The notes: generated from the letters alone by a model not told the origin. Positions 1-9,889 are shown, counted from the stretch's first letter. The stretch: DNA of 64,000 nt from Sphaerisporangium siamense (GCF_014205275.1 NZ_JACHND010000001.1:5580001-5644000); one strand, 5' to 3'. A program made the numbers and translations.

Positions 1-3000
1 CGTCGGTTTATATGGTTAACGGTAGCCATATTCGCGGTGACATTTCCAGGATTGATGCAGGTGGCGGTTCCCCCACCCGCTGCCGCCGCCGCACGGACGG
101 TCGCCCCTGTCACGCCGGACCAGTTGTCCGGGTCGCCGGCCGGACTGCCCCACCTGGTCGACTCCAAGGCGACACAGATCGCCGGGCCCGCGACCGTCGA
201 CTCCGACGACTCCGAGGACGAGTCCTCCGCGGCGGAGCGGCGGAAGGACGAGGTTCCCAATGGAGCCCTGTCCCGCGACGTCCGAACCTACGGCGTGGTC
301 TCGGCGCGGCCGGATGAACGGGCCGCCCAGCGTGCGCCACCACGGTCCGCGGACGGCGATGGGACACGAGGAAAGAGAGATGCGGACGCCTCGGCTCGGG
401 TCGCGGCTCGGGATTGCTACAACCCCAAGTACAGCATCACCGCCACCTACAGGCCTGGCATGACGGTCGCTGAGAATGACCACGACTGGGAGGCGTTGAA
501 GACTTTCGTGGGTGTCCGTCCAGGGACGGATGCCACGTATTGGAGAGATCTGGGGCTCTGCTACGTCAAGCCACCGGCGGCTCCAGAGATCATTGACATG
601 TTCCCGCTGGACCAGGGCCTGGTCGGGGTCACGCCCGTGTTGTCCGCCTACGCTCGCAGCACCGGAGGCCCCTACGGCATCGACTACACCTTCCAGGTCT
701 GCGGCGAGGGAATCTCTTGCTTCTCCTCAGGGGTGATCGGTGACCGCGGCGCGTGGCGGGTACCGGCGGGCAAACTGGCCTGGGGCAAGTCGTACTCCTG
801 GACGGTCACCGCGAACGACCGCGGCACCGGCGGAGTGACCTCCAAGACCCGGGTGTTCCTCACCGGGGTGCGCCAGCCGGCCGTCACCTCGCAACTCGCG
901 GCGAACGGGGCCAACGGCCAGGAGTTCCACCAGCTCACCGGCAACTACACCACCTCGTTCACCGACGCGGAGGTCGCCACGGTGGGGCCGCCGCTGACGG
1001 TCTCCCGTTCCTACAACAGCCTGGACCCGCGCACTGACGGCATGTTCGGCGCGAGCTGGTCTTCTCGCTGGGATATGAAGATCGTCGAGGAGTCTGCGGG
1101 CGAGGACCCGACGGCCGTGGTGACATATCCCGACGGCCGGCGGGTGCGGTTCGCGGGAAATACCGGCGGGTCCTATCAGCCGCCTCCCGGCGTGTTCGCC
1201 ACGCTGGCCAAGACCTCGAGCGGTGGCTCCTCCGGTTGGCGGCTGATGGACAAGTCCGCCACGGTGTACGCATTCGACGCGCAGGGCCGTCTGACGGGCA
1301 TCACCGACAACCGCGGCCGGGCGCAGACGCTGACCTATGGTGCCGACGCGAAGCTGGCCAAGGTCACCGCGACCGGCGGGCGTTCGCTGACGTTCACCTG
1401 GACCGGGGATCACGTGACCGCCGTGTCGACCGATCCGGTCGGCGGTGCGACGCCGACCTGGACCTACCGGTATGACGGGGATCGGCTGACGCAGGTCTGC
1501 ACTCCGGGGGCCGCGCCCAACTGCACCGCCTATGACCACGACACCGGGTCGCAGTACCGCAGCCGGGTACTGGACTCCGATCCGGCCGGGTACTGGCGGC
1601 TCGGCGAGGCGAGCGGGACGGTGGCCGCCGACCTCGCGCAGGAGACGGGTGACGCCACCTACTCCGGCGCCGGCCTGGGGCAGCCGGGCGCGCTGGCGGG
1701 CACGCAGGACACCGCCGTTCAGGGAAACGTCGCGCTGCCGGAGAACACGGTCGCCCGGCTGGGCGGGCGGATGTCGGTGGAGGTGTGGTTCAAGACCTCC
1801 AGGAGCGGCACCATACTCTCGGCCGGGGACTCCGGCGACAGCGTCGGCGCCAACCGTCCGGTGCTGTACGTGGGCACGGACGGTAAGGTGCGCGGCCAGT
1901 TGTGGGACGACCCTCAGGCGCCCGCGGTGACACCGATCACCTCGGCCGTCGCGGTCAACGACGGCCAGTGGCACCACCTCGTGCTCACCGCGCAGAACGA
2001 GGGTCAGATCCTGTACCTGGACGGCCTTCGTGCCGGCACGCTGGCCGTGGGGCCGGACGGATTACGGCGCCAGTTCGCCTATCTCGGCACGGGCTGGATC
2101 TACAACTCTCGGGGATGGCCGGCCACGCCGCCGATGTCGGGCAACACCTACGCGGTCGGCTTCCCCTTCGTCGGCGGCACCATGGACGAACTGGCCGTGT
2201 ACGACAAGGTCCTGTCGGAGGCCGAGGTGCGGTCGCACTACGCGGCCCGCGCCGAGATGCCGTTCAAGCTGACGAAGATCACACTGCCGTCGGGGCGGGT
2301 GTGGGCGCGGAACGTGTACGACGCCACGACCGAGCGGGTCAAGTCCCACACCGACCAGCACGGCGGCACCTGGCAGGTCGGCTCCCCGGTCTACAGTCCC
2401 GTCACCGGTCTTGCGACGGTGACCGTGACCGACCCGCACGCCGGCAAGCTGGAGTACCGCCACGACGCCTGGCGCGGCTACCGGATGGTGTCCTCCAGCG
2501 ACCAGCTCGGCAAGACCACTGCCTACATGTACGACACCGGCGGCTACCTGACCAAGCTCACCGACCCCAACGGCAACGTCACCGAGACCTTCCAGGACGA
2601 GCGCGGCAACGTGGTCGGGACGAAGACGTGCCGCACGGCGTCGAGTTGCCAGACCGAGCACGTCTCCTACCACCTGAACAAGGACGACCCCTTCGACCCG
2701 CGCAACGACCGCGCGATCGTCGCGCGGGATCCCCGTTCCTCGTCGGCCACGGACGACACCTACGCCACCAAGTGGGAGTACACCTCGTTCGGAGAGGAGT
2801 CAAAGGAGACCACCCCCGCGACACCGGACTTCCCGAACGGGCGCCCGCGCACGTACGTGTACACCGACGGCACGGAGCCGGCGGCGGGCGGAGGGACCAC
2901 CCCCGCGGGGCTGTTGAAGTCGGAGAAGGACGCCAAGGGGAACGAGTGGAGTTACCGCTACACCGCGTCCGGTGACGTCGCGGAAGAGGTCCACCCGTCG

Positions 3001-6000
3001 GGGCTGGTGACGCGGTACGGCTATGACGCGATCGGGCAGCTCACCTCGCGCACGGAGGTGTCGGACGCGTATCCGGCCGGGGTGACGACCCGGTTCGGCT
3101 ATGACGCGCTCGGACGCCTGGTCACCCACACCGGCGCCGCCGTGCGCAACGAGATCAGCGACGTCACCCACACCAGCGAGACCCGGTACGCCTACGATCC
3201 CGACGGCAACAAGCTTTCCGACACCGTCGTCGACCTGACCGGCGGCGACGCCGAGCGCAAGATCGCTTACGATCTGGACGACTACGGACGGGTGAGCAAG
3301 ATCACCGGCCCCGAGGGCGGTGTCGTCCAATACTCCTGGGACCACACCGGGGCGCTGACGGCCGTCACGGACGAACTGGGAACCCTCTACAACTACGGAT
3401 ACACGGCGCGCGGCGAACTGGCCACGCAGACGCTCAAGAACTGGACCGGCAGTCCGGTCAACCCGCAGGCGCCCCGTGACGTGGTGCTGCACTCCAACGC
3501 CTACGATCCGGGCGGGCGCCTGGCGTCCGAGGTGGACGCGATGGGCCGCAAGGCGGCCTACGCCTACTACAACGATGACCTGCCGGCACGGACCGTCGCG
3601 GACGACGCCCGGCTGAACGGATCGACCACGCCGCGTGATGTCGTGGTCGAGGCCAACGACTACGACGCCGCCGGAAACCTCGTCCAGGTGATCGAAGGCG
3701 ACGGCCGTGTCCGCACTGACTACGGATACGACGCGGCGGACCGGCTCATCTCCGAGACGTTCGACCCTCTCGACCTCAACCGCAAGATCACTTACGTCTA
3801 CGACGCGAACGACAACGTCGTCAAGGAGACCGCGACCGGCGCCGGAAGCACCCGGGCCGAGGTCACCGAGTACGCCTACGACCAGCAGGACGAGGTCGTC
3901 CGGCGGACCGGGAAGAACGGCGACGAGGATCTGGTGAGCACGCGGACCGTCGATCAGCGCGGCCTCACCACCGAGGTCACCGATCCGCGAGGCAACCGCC
4001 AGGGCGCCGACCGGGCGGGCTTCACCACCACCCTGCGTTACGACGCGGCGGGGCGGCTCGTCGAGGTCAAGGCTCCGGAGGTCCAGGTGGAGCGCGCCGG
4101 TGCCGCCGCGCCCGCCCGTCCCACGACGCGCTACGGCTATGACGGGGCCGGGCTGCGCACGCACACCGTGGACCCGGAGGGACGTCGGTCGACGGCCACC
4201 TACGACCGGGCCGGCCGGGTGGTCGCCGCGAGGTCCCCGGCGTACACCCCTCCCGGAGGGTCCACGCTGACGCCCACCGTCACCTACGCCTACGACGCTG
4301 CCGGCCGGGTGACCCGGTCGACCGACCCTCGGGACCAGGTGACCACCGCCGAGTACGACGTGCTGGGCAACCGCGTGCGGGTCACCGACCCGGCACCGAG
4401 CGGCGGGCAGGGCGGCCGGTGGGTCAGCGAGTTCGACCTGCTCGGGGAGCAACTGGCCACCGTCGACCCGACCGGCGCCCGGATGGAGGCGACCTACGAC
4501 GATCTCGGCCGGCAGATCACGGCCACGATCATCGAGCGCAAGCCCACGACGGTCGCTCACACCACCAGGTACGTCTACAACGACGACGACGTGATGACGT
4601 CCGTGGTCAGACCGGGCAACCGCACCACCGGTTACGTCGTGAACGCCGCCGGTGAGGTCAAGACCGAGACTGACCCGGCCGGGAACAGTTCCACCTTCAC
4701 CTACGACCTGGCGGGCCGCACCGTGAAGGCGGCCGATCCGCTCGGCAACGCCACCGTCGCCGAATACGACCTGGCCGGACGGCAGATCGCGGCCAAGGAC
4801 CTCGACGACAAGGGCGCCACTCTTCGCACGGTCGGCTTCGGATACGACGCCGCCTCCAACCCGACCACCTTCACCTCCGGTGAGGGTTACACGACCAGCC
4901 GGAAGTACGACGGGGCCGGCTCGCTGATCGAACTGGTCGAGCCGGTGTCGGCCACCGATTCCATCACGACCAGGTACGGCTACGACGCCGGCGGCGCCCT
5001 GACCCGCACCACCGACGGGCGCGGCAACACCGTATGGACCACCTACAACGGACTCGGCGAGGTCGAATCGATCACCGAGCCCTCCACGGCGGCACACCCG
5101 CAGGCGTCCGACAGGACCTGGACCTACGTCTACGACGCCGACGGCAACGAGGTGTCGGAACTCCGGCCCGGCGGCGTCCGGATCGACCGCGAGATCGACC
5201 ACCTCGGACGCGTCATCCGCGAGGCCGGCAGCGGCGCCCAGGCGCAGACGCCCGAGCGGACCTTCTCCTATGACCTCACCGGCCGGATGACCGGCGTGGG
5301 CGACTACACCCTGGACTACGACGACCGCGGACTCCTGCTCAAGGTGTCCAAGCCGTCGGGACAGGTCGCGTCGTTCGCCTACGACGCTCTGGGATATCCG
5401 ACCGAGCGGAACGACACCACCGGCAAGACCACCTACACCTGGGAGGACAACAGGCTGGCCACGGCCGCCGACCCGGTGAGCGGACGTGCCTTCACCTACG
5501 GCTACGACAAGGCCGACCGTCTCACCACGCTCACCTCGGCGACTCCGCGCAACGTCCAGACCTTCGCCTACGACGCCCTGGACCGCCTGACGAGCCACAC
5601 CCTGGCGGACAGTGGCGGAAGCCAGCTCGCGAAGATCGCTTACGGGTGGGACAAGGACGACAACCTGGTCGCGAAGACGTCCCAGGGCACGGCCGGCGCG
5701 GGCGCGAACACCTACGGCTACGACCGAGCGGGACGGCTCACCTCCTGGACCGCGCCCAACGGTGACCAGACGATCTACACCTGGGACGCCGCGGGCAACA
5801 GAACCGGCGCCGGAGAGGACACCTTCCTCTTCGACGAACGCAACCGCCTCATCTCCGGGGGCGGCTCCTCCTACACCTACACGCCGCGCGGCACCCTGGC
5901 CACCGAGTCCGCCGGCGGTGCGACCAGGAACCTGGCGTTCGACGCCTTCGACAGGATGGTGTCCGACGGCGACGTCACCTATCGCTACGACGCGCTGGGC

Positions 6001-8121
6001 CGGCTCGACGCGCGCCGCGCGGCCGACGGGTCCGAACAGCGCTTCAGCTACTCCGGTCTGAACAACGACATCATCAGCGTGAGCGACGGCGCCGGGGCCG
6101 TGCAAGGCAAGTACGGGCGTGACCCGGCGGGCAACCTGCTGTCCCTGCAGGAGGGCACCGGGCCCGCGCTCGGCGTGATGAGCGACCTCCACGACGACGT
6201 GGTGGCGACCTACTCGGGGACCGCGGTGGTCGACTCCGCGGCGTTCACCCCCTTCGGTGAGGTCATCACGCGGACCGGCACGCCGCGGGCCATGGGCTAC
6301 CAGGGCGAGTGGACCGACCCGGACACCGGCAAGGTCAACATGGCGGCCCGCTGGTACGTGCCCGGCACGGGCGGGTTCGCCTCCCGCGACGACTGGGAGC
6401 CCGACTCCACCCCGTCGATCGCGCTCAACCGCTACACCTACGCCTACGGCGATCCGCTGGCCTACACCGACCCGTCGGGCAACTGCCCGATGTGCATCCC
6501 GCTGGCACTGCTCGCGCTGCGGATCGCCGCCCAGATCGCGGCACGCGCGCTGGCGAGGAAGCTCGCGCTGGAGGCCGCCAAGCGCGCGGCGATCGCGATC
6601 GCCAAGAGGGTGGCGGCCAGGAAGGCCTTGGAACTGGCCAAGCGGAAGGCCGCCGACATCGCCAGGAAGAAGGCGGCGGCGCTCGCGAAACAGAAGGCGC
6701 AGCGGGCGGCGGCCAAGAAGGCCCAGGACGCGGCCAAGAAGGCAGCACAACAGGCGGCGAAGAAACAGGCTAAAACACCGTCGAAGCAATCCAAGAATAC
6801 CAACAGGACGTCCAAGGGCCCGAAGTCCAAGACATCGAAGAACAACAAGACGTCCAAGGGAAACAAGTCCCCCAAAAAGCCTCAGGCCAAGAACCAGAGC
6901 AGGTCGGGCGGCAAGCCGTCCGGCAAGACCGGCGGAAAGTCGGCCGGCCCCAAGGGCGGCGGCAAGCCCACCGGGAAATCCGGAAGCGGCAAGGGCGGAA
7001 GCAAGCCGACCGGCAAGGGCGGAGGCAAGAGCGGAGGCAAGAGCGGAGGTAAGGGCGGCGGCAAGGGCGGCAAGTCCACCAAGTCTCCTCAGGAGAAGAA
7101 GAACGAGATCGCCGAGGAAGTGATCGACGAGGCTCTCGGTCTGGACCCGTCGTTCTCGGTGGGCGGCAACTCACCCATCGGCGGCGGCCGGGACGGCACC
7201 CCGAACCTGTGCACCAGCCTGGCGGCGTGCGCCCGCGACGTCGTCGAGGAAGTGGTGCAGAACACCGTCGAGGACCTGGTCAACGACCTGATCGACGACG
7301 TCGCCCCCGACCTGCCCCCGGGCACGCCCCCCGGCGCGGACTCCTGCCGCCCTGGTAACAGTTTCGTCGCCGGCACCAAGGTGCTCATGGCCGACGGCAG
7401 CCGCAAGCCCATCGAGGACATCAAGGTCGGCGACCATGTCGTCGCCACGGACCCGAAGACCGGCCGCGTTGACGCCGGCCCCGTGACCACCTTGATCACC
7501 GGCACTGGTGAAAAGACGCTGGTCGAGATCACCGTGGACATCGACGGCCGGCGAGGCGACAACACCGACAAGATCACCGCCACCGCCGGCCACCCCTTCT
7601 GGCTACCTCACCTTCGCAAGTGGCTGCCCGCCGGCGAACTCCAGCCCGGCGCATGGCTCCAGACCAGCGCCGGCACCTGGGTCCAGGTCACCGCCATCAA
7701 GACCTCGACCAGACACCAACGCGTCCACAATCTCACGATCGAGGGCCTGCACACCTATCATGTGGTGGCAGGCGACCAGGCCATCCTGGTTCACAATGAC
7801 GATCCCGATCCTTATCGCCGTCCCAAGGGGTTCCGGAAGGGTGTCCGGGCTAAGGTATGGGAATCCGCCATGGACCCCGACACCGGGCTGGTTACTGACC
7901 CCCTGACCGGTGAGGTGATGGACAAGAGCAAACGTTGGGATATGGGCCACTTGCCGGGCTATGAATTTAGGAAACATCGGCAGAGTGCTCTAGATCGCGG
8001 AATCAGTCGGAAGCAGTTCCTGGATGAGCATAACGATCCGACGCACTATCGCCCGGAACTGCCGTCCTCAAATAGCTGCCATCGAGGGGAAGATCACAGC
8101 GATGATTACTTTGGTCCGTGA
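1..8121 (+). CDS. Giant secreted RHS-repeat polymorphic toxin with LamG, Hint and GH-E nuclease tip (5' end outside window)
   Basis: The reading frame is open from base 1 and encodes about 2,706 residues before the TGA. Residues ~1-25 form a hydrophobic signal-peptide core preceded by RR, so the true start lies upstream and the GTG at 37 is internal. Domains in order: acidic Ser/Asp linker; DUF6531-like entry; LamG-like lectin fold (~521-754); long YD/RHS repeats such as YGYD and YAYD (~754-2084); RHS core ending NRYTYAYGDP...YTDPSGN (~2084-2161); Ala/Lys-rich helix and Lys/Gly/Ser linker (~2161-2367); Hint domain (GTKVLMADGS, TAGHPFW, AILVHND; ~2451-2599); tip nuclease (~2600-2706) with RWDMGHLPGYEF, typical of HNH/Endo VII GH-E toxins. 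By family knowledge the shell encloses the tip, Hint releases it and the tip cleaves nucleic acid in competitors. The tip is AT-richer than the body. The next gene is its predicted immunity gene. Confidence 0.93.
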   Translation, partial: RRFIWLTVAIFAVTFPGLMQVAVPPPAAAAARTVAPVTPDQLSGSPAGLPHLVDSKATQIAGPATVDSDDSEDESSAAERRKDEVPNGALSRDVRTYGVVSARPDERAAQRAPPRSADGDGTRGKRDADASARVAARDCYNPKYSITATYRPGMTVAENDHDWEALKTFVGVRPGTDATYWRDLGLCYVKPPAAPEIIDMFPLDQGLVGVTPVLSAYARSTGGPYGIDYTFQVCGEGISCFSSGVIGDRGAWRVPAGKLAWGKSYSWTVTANDRGTGGVTSKTRVFLTGVRQPAVTSQLAANGANGQEFHQLTGNYTTSFTDAEVATVGPPLTVSRSYNSLDPRTDGMFGASWSSRWDMKIVEESAGEDPTAVVTYPDGRRVRFAGNTGGSYQPPPGVFATLAKTSSGGSSGWRLMDKSATVYAFDAQGRLTGITDNRGRAQTLTYGADAKLAKVTATGGRSLTFTWTGDHVTAVSTDPVGGATPTWTYRYDGDRLTQVCTPGAAPNCTAYDHDTGSQYRSRVLDSDPAGYWRLGEASGTVAADLAQETGDATYSGAGLGQPGALAGTQDTAVQGNVALPENTVARLGGRMSVEVWFKTSRSGTILSAGDSGDSVGANRPVLYVGTDGKVRGQLWDDPQAPAVTPITSAVAVNDGQWHHLVLTAQNEGQILYLDGLRAGTLAVGPDGLRRQFAYLGTGWIYNSRGWPATPPMSGNTYAVGFPFVGGTMDELAVYDKVLSEAEVRSHYAARAEMPFKLTKITLPSGRVWARNVYDATTERVKSHTDQHGGTWQVGSPVYSPVTGLATVTVTDPHAGKLEYRHDAWRGYRMVSSSDQLGKTTAYMYDTGGYLTKLTDPNGNVTETFQDERGNVVGTKTCRTASSCQTEHVSYHLNKDDPFDPRNDRAIVARDPRSSSATDDTYATKWEYTSFGEESKETTPATPDFPNGRPRTYVYTDGTEPAAGGGTTPAGLLKSEKDAKGNEWSYRYTASGDVAEEVHPSGLVTRYGYDAIGQLTSRTEVSDAYPAGVTTRFGYDALGRLVTHTGAAVRNEISDVTHTSETRYAYDPDGNKLSDTVVDLTGGDAERKIAYDLDDYGRVSKITGPEGGVVQYSWDHTGALTAVTDELGTLYNYGYTARGELATQTLKNWTGSPVNPQAPRDVVLHSNAYDPGGRLASEVDAMGRKAAYAYYNDDLPARTVADDARLNGSTTPRDVVVEANDYDAAGNLVQVIEGDGRVRTDYGYDAADRLISETFDPLDLNRKITYVYDANDNVVKETATGAGSTRAEVTEYAYDQQDEVVRRTGKNGDEDLVSTRTVDQRGLTTEVTDPRGNRQGADRAGFTTTLRYDAAGRLVEVKAPEVQVERAGAAAPARPTTRYGYDGAGLRTHTVDPEGRRSTATYDRAGRVVAARSPAYTPPGGSTLTPTVTYAYDAAGRVTRSTDPRDQVTTAEYDVLGNRVRVTDPAPSGGQGGRWVSEFDLLGEQLATVDPTGARMEATYDDLGRQITATIIERKPTTVAHTTRYVYNDDDVMTSVVRPGNRTTGYVVNAAGEVKTETDPAGNSSTFTYDLAGRTVKAADPLGNATVAEYDLAGRQIAAKDLDDKGATLRTVGFGYDAASNPTTFTSGEGYTTSRKYDGAGSLIELVEPVSATDSITTRYGYDAGGALTRTTDGRGNTVWTTYNGLGEVESITEPSTAAHPQASDRTWTYVYDADGNEVSELRPGGVRIDREIDHLGRVIREAGSGAQAQTPERTFSYDLTGRMTGVGDYTLDYDDRGLLLKVSKPSGQVASFAYDALGYPTERNDTTGKTTYTWEDNRLATAADPVSGRAFTYGYDKADRLTTLTSATPRNVQTFAYDALDRLTSHTLADSGGSQLAKIAYGWDKDDNLVAKTSQGTAGAGANTYGYDRAGRLTSWTAPNGDQTIYTWDAAGNRTGAGEDTFLFDERNRLISGGGSSYTYTPRGTLATESAGGATRNLAFDAFDRMVSDGDVTYRYDALGRLDARRAADGSEQRFSYSGLNNDIISVSDGAGAVQGKYGRDPAGNLLSLQEGTGPALGVMSDLHDDVVATYSGTAVVDSAAFTPFGEVITRTGTPRAMGYQGEWTDPDTGKVNMAARWYVPGTGGFASRDDWEPDSTPSIALNRYTYAYGDPLAYTDPSGNCPMCIPLALLALRIAAQIAARALARKLALEAAKRAAIAIAKRVAARKALELAKRKAADIARKKAAALAKQKAQRAAAKKAQDAAKKAAQQAAKKQAKTPSKQSKNTNRTSKGPKSKTSKNNKTSKGNKSPKKPQAKNQSRSGGKPSGKTGGKSAGPKGGGKPTGKSGSGKGGSKPTGKGGGKSGGKSGGKGGGKGGKSTKSPQEKKNEIAEEVIDEALGLDPSFSVGGNSPIGGGRDGTPNLCTSLAACARDVVEEVVQNTVEDLVNDLIDDVAPDLPPGTPPGADSCRPGNSFVAGTKVLMADGSRKPIEDIKVGDHVVATDPKTGRVDAGPVTTLITGTGEKTLVEITVDIDGRRGDNTDKITATAGHPFWLPHLRKWLPAGELQPGAWLQTSAGTWVQVTAIKTSTRHQRVHNLTIEGLHTYHVVAGDQAILVHNDDPDPYRRPKGFRKGVRAKVWESAMDPDTGLVTDPLTGEVMDKSKRWDMGHLPGYEFRKHRQSALDRGISRKQFLDEHNDPTHYRPELPSSNSCHRGEDHSDDYFGP

Positions 8122-8720
8122 GTCCGGGAACGATGAGTTCCCCCGCTAGTCCGTCCAATCGGGCGATCGCGCGGCGTACTGCCGAAGCTTTCGGCAGTAG
8201 GCCGCGCGTCCACCGGTACCATGACGATCAGGGGCGCGGCTTCGTCGACATAGCTGCGGCGCAGGATGTGCCTCATGCAGGGGTAACGTCTTATGCGACC
8301 CTCGGGCTGTCGGGCGCCCCCATGGAAATGCCTGACGGTGGAGAGTGTCCACTGAGAATCGAGCTCTTAGGGGCATGTAAAAGTAGCTTCGAGAGTTTCG
8401 CTAACGCCTTGGCCGCATCGGCCATAAGAATAATCTCAACGCGTAAGTTCTGCGCTCCGGGTGTTATATTTCCAGATATTCTGACAACACCTGGCGAGGC
8501 GGGCGACATGAAGAACTTCGTTTTCCTGTCGCCTTTCTTGTGGGATGATCCGTTTGAGGCGATGGAACTGGACGATAAAAAAGTGGCATGGCTCCTTGCC
8601 GTCCCGATCTCCGATGCTGAGCTTCAATACGCGTTGGATAGAGGCGTTCCGGAGTTGGAGAGTATATTGGAAGCGAATTCAATCGACATGTTTGACTTGA
8701 ATCGTTCTTCCGTGTTGTAG
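8118..8720 (+). CDS. SUFU-family immunity protein
   Basis: This 200-residue protein starts at a GTG overlapping the toxin's TGA (GTGA), or at ATG 8133. The C-terminal half has the suppressor-of-fused signature: a hydrophobic strand, then WLLAVPISDAEL, YALDRGVPELESIL and FDLNRSSVL. Bacterial SUFU-domain proteins are established candidate immunity proteins encoded directly downstream of polymorphic toxins, and the overlap supports that role: neutralising the GH-E nuclease in the producer's cytoplasm. There is no signal peptide, as expected. Base composition is near 50% GC in places, for example around 8341-8400, unlike the flanking genes but like the toxin tip, so the two probably arrived together. 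Direct binding to the nuclease is inferred. Confidence 0.85.
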   Translation: MSPGTMSSPASPSNRAIARRTAEAFGSRPRVHRYHDDQGRGFVDIAAAQDVPHAGVTSYATLGLSGAPMEMPDGGECPLRIELLGACKSSFESFANALAASAIRIISTRKFCAPGVIFPDILTTPGEAGDMKNFVFLSPFLWDDPFEAMELDDKKVAWLLAVPISDAELQYALDRGVPELESILEANSIDMFDLNRSSVL

Positions 8721-8743
8721 GCTTGGCGTTCTTTTATCACGAC

Positions 8744-8775
8744 AGGCCCCACCGAATAAACTTCCGGCGGGGCCT
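8744..8775. terminator. Hairpin after toxin-immunity operon
   Basis: AGGCCCC (8744-8750) pairs with GGGGCCT (8769-8775), with an extra inner CCG/CGG. There is no T-run, as is common in actinobacteria. It sits between the immunity gene and the convergent integrase remnant and could serve both. Confidence 0.55.
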
Positions 8776-8821
8776 CGGGGACTGTTTGACGGCTACAGCG
8801 GTCGTGATCGTTTTCTGACGG

Positions 8822-9510
8822 CTACGTTTCGGGAGGGTCGTCGAGGGCGTCGCCCATGCGTTCGATGGCGCCGCGTCGGAGGCGGAGCCGGACGTGGGCG
8901 TAGGTGTCGGCGGTGATGGAGCTGTGGGCGTGGCCGAGCAACTCCTCGATCACGACCAGGTCCACGCCCTGGTCCAGCGGAAAAGAGGCGCACGAGTGTC
9001 TCAGGTCGTGAAACCGGATCGTGCGCAGGCCCGCACGCTGTAAGAGCGCTTTGAAGTCGCGGCTGACGTCGGCCGGGTTGATCATGCCGCCGCGCCGGGT
9101 GGTGAACACGAGCCCGGTCTCAGGCCAGAGCGCTCCGATGGCCTGACGCTCGCCTTCATGACGTCTGCGATGTTCGGTCAGGACGTCGACACAGGAGCCG
9201 GGTAGAGCGATACGCCGTTCGGAGTTGATGGTCTTGGTCGGGGCGAGCACGAGCCCGACCCCGTCGGGGATGTACTGGAGGGTCTGGCGGATGGTCAAGG
9301 TACCGCCGTCAGGTCCACATCCGTCCAGCGCAGGCCGAGAAGTTCGCCGCGGCGCATCCCGGTGCGCAGAGCCGGCGTGACCAGGCGTACGGCCGGGAAC
9401 CCTCCGCAGCCTCCAGCAGGCGGCCGGCTTCGGCGGCGGTGAGAGGTTCGATGCGCTGACGGCGCCCGGCGCTGATCTGGACGTTCCAGGCGACACCGCG
9501 ACATGCACCC
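8822..9510 (-). pseudogene. Frameshifted tyrosine-recombinase (phage-type integrase) remnant
   Basis: Read on the minus strand, the catalytic domain is spread over three frames. An N-terminal piece (RIEPLTAAEAGRLLEAAEG) and the first-Arg motif (TGMRRGELLGLRWTDVDL) lie in two frames near 9300-9460. The rest (TLTIRQTL, FHDLRHSCAS, ELLGHAHSSI, ADTYAHV) lies in the frame ending at 8822. All catalytic motifs (R, HxxR, H, Y) are recognisable, but at least two frameshifts separate them and no convincing N-terminal core-binding domain remains. It is therefore a recently inactivated integrase beside the horizontally exchanged toxin tip, and probably marks an old integration event. No attachment site or tRNA was recognised. 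Confidence 0.8.
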
Positions 9511-9847
9511 CGACAATGAGGTGTCAAGCATCTCCCGGGACAGGACATACCGCGCTCCGCGGCCCGCCGCGCGTCGGGCGGTCGCCGGCCGCGCTGCGGT
9601 TCTCCGGCCGGTCGCGACCGGCGCCGCCCACGCGCACATTGCCGACCAGGCGCCGCAGCCAAGGAAGCACCCTGCCAACGCGGCAACAGGACCATGAAGG
9701 CGACGGGTCAGGCCACGCCGGACAAACTGACAATCCCGGGGCTCCGCCCCTGCACCCCGGCCTTCCTCGAAGATGAGGGGAGTGGCTGGTGTGGAAGGGC
9801 GGTCACCTCATCCAGATCAGGCCAGGCGAGCATACGGCTGAGGATTC
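9511..9847. other. Intergenic stretch, no gene recognised
   Basis: No frame on either strand has recognisable protein features. A short GC-rich self-complementary run lies near 9750-9765 (GGGGCTCCGCCCC). The stretch probably contains decayed sequence belonging to the integrase remnant. Confidence 0.4.
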
Positions 9848-9889
9848 AACCGGCCGATCGGCAGGCTATGGGCCTGAGATCGGCCGGTT
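9848..9889 (-). terminator. Strong hairpin after the SpoU methyltransferase gene
   Basis: AACCGGCCGATC (9848-9859) is perfectly complementary to GATCGGCCGGTT (9878-9889), with a second inner stem CAGGC/GCCTG. It lies about 30 bp beyond the stop of the minus-strand methyltransferase and fits a U-tract-less terminator. Confidence 0.7.

Noticed and set aside
37-39. GTG at 37 as the start of the RHS gene
   Set aside because: It lies inside a hydrophobic signal-peptide core that continues upstream to the window edge.
2800-6789. 1,329-codon open frame on the minus strand opposite the RHS gene
   Set aside because: It is Arg/Gly/Val-rich with no domains and mirrors the repetitive high-GC RHS coding frame; a shadow.
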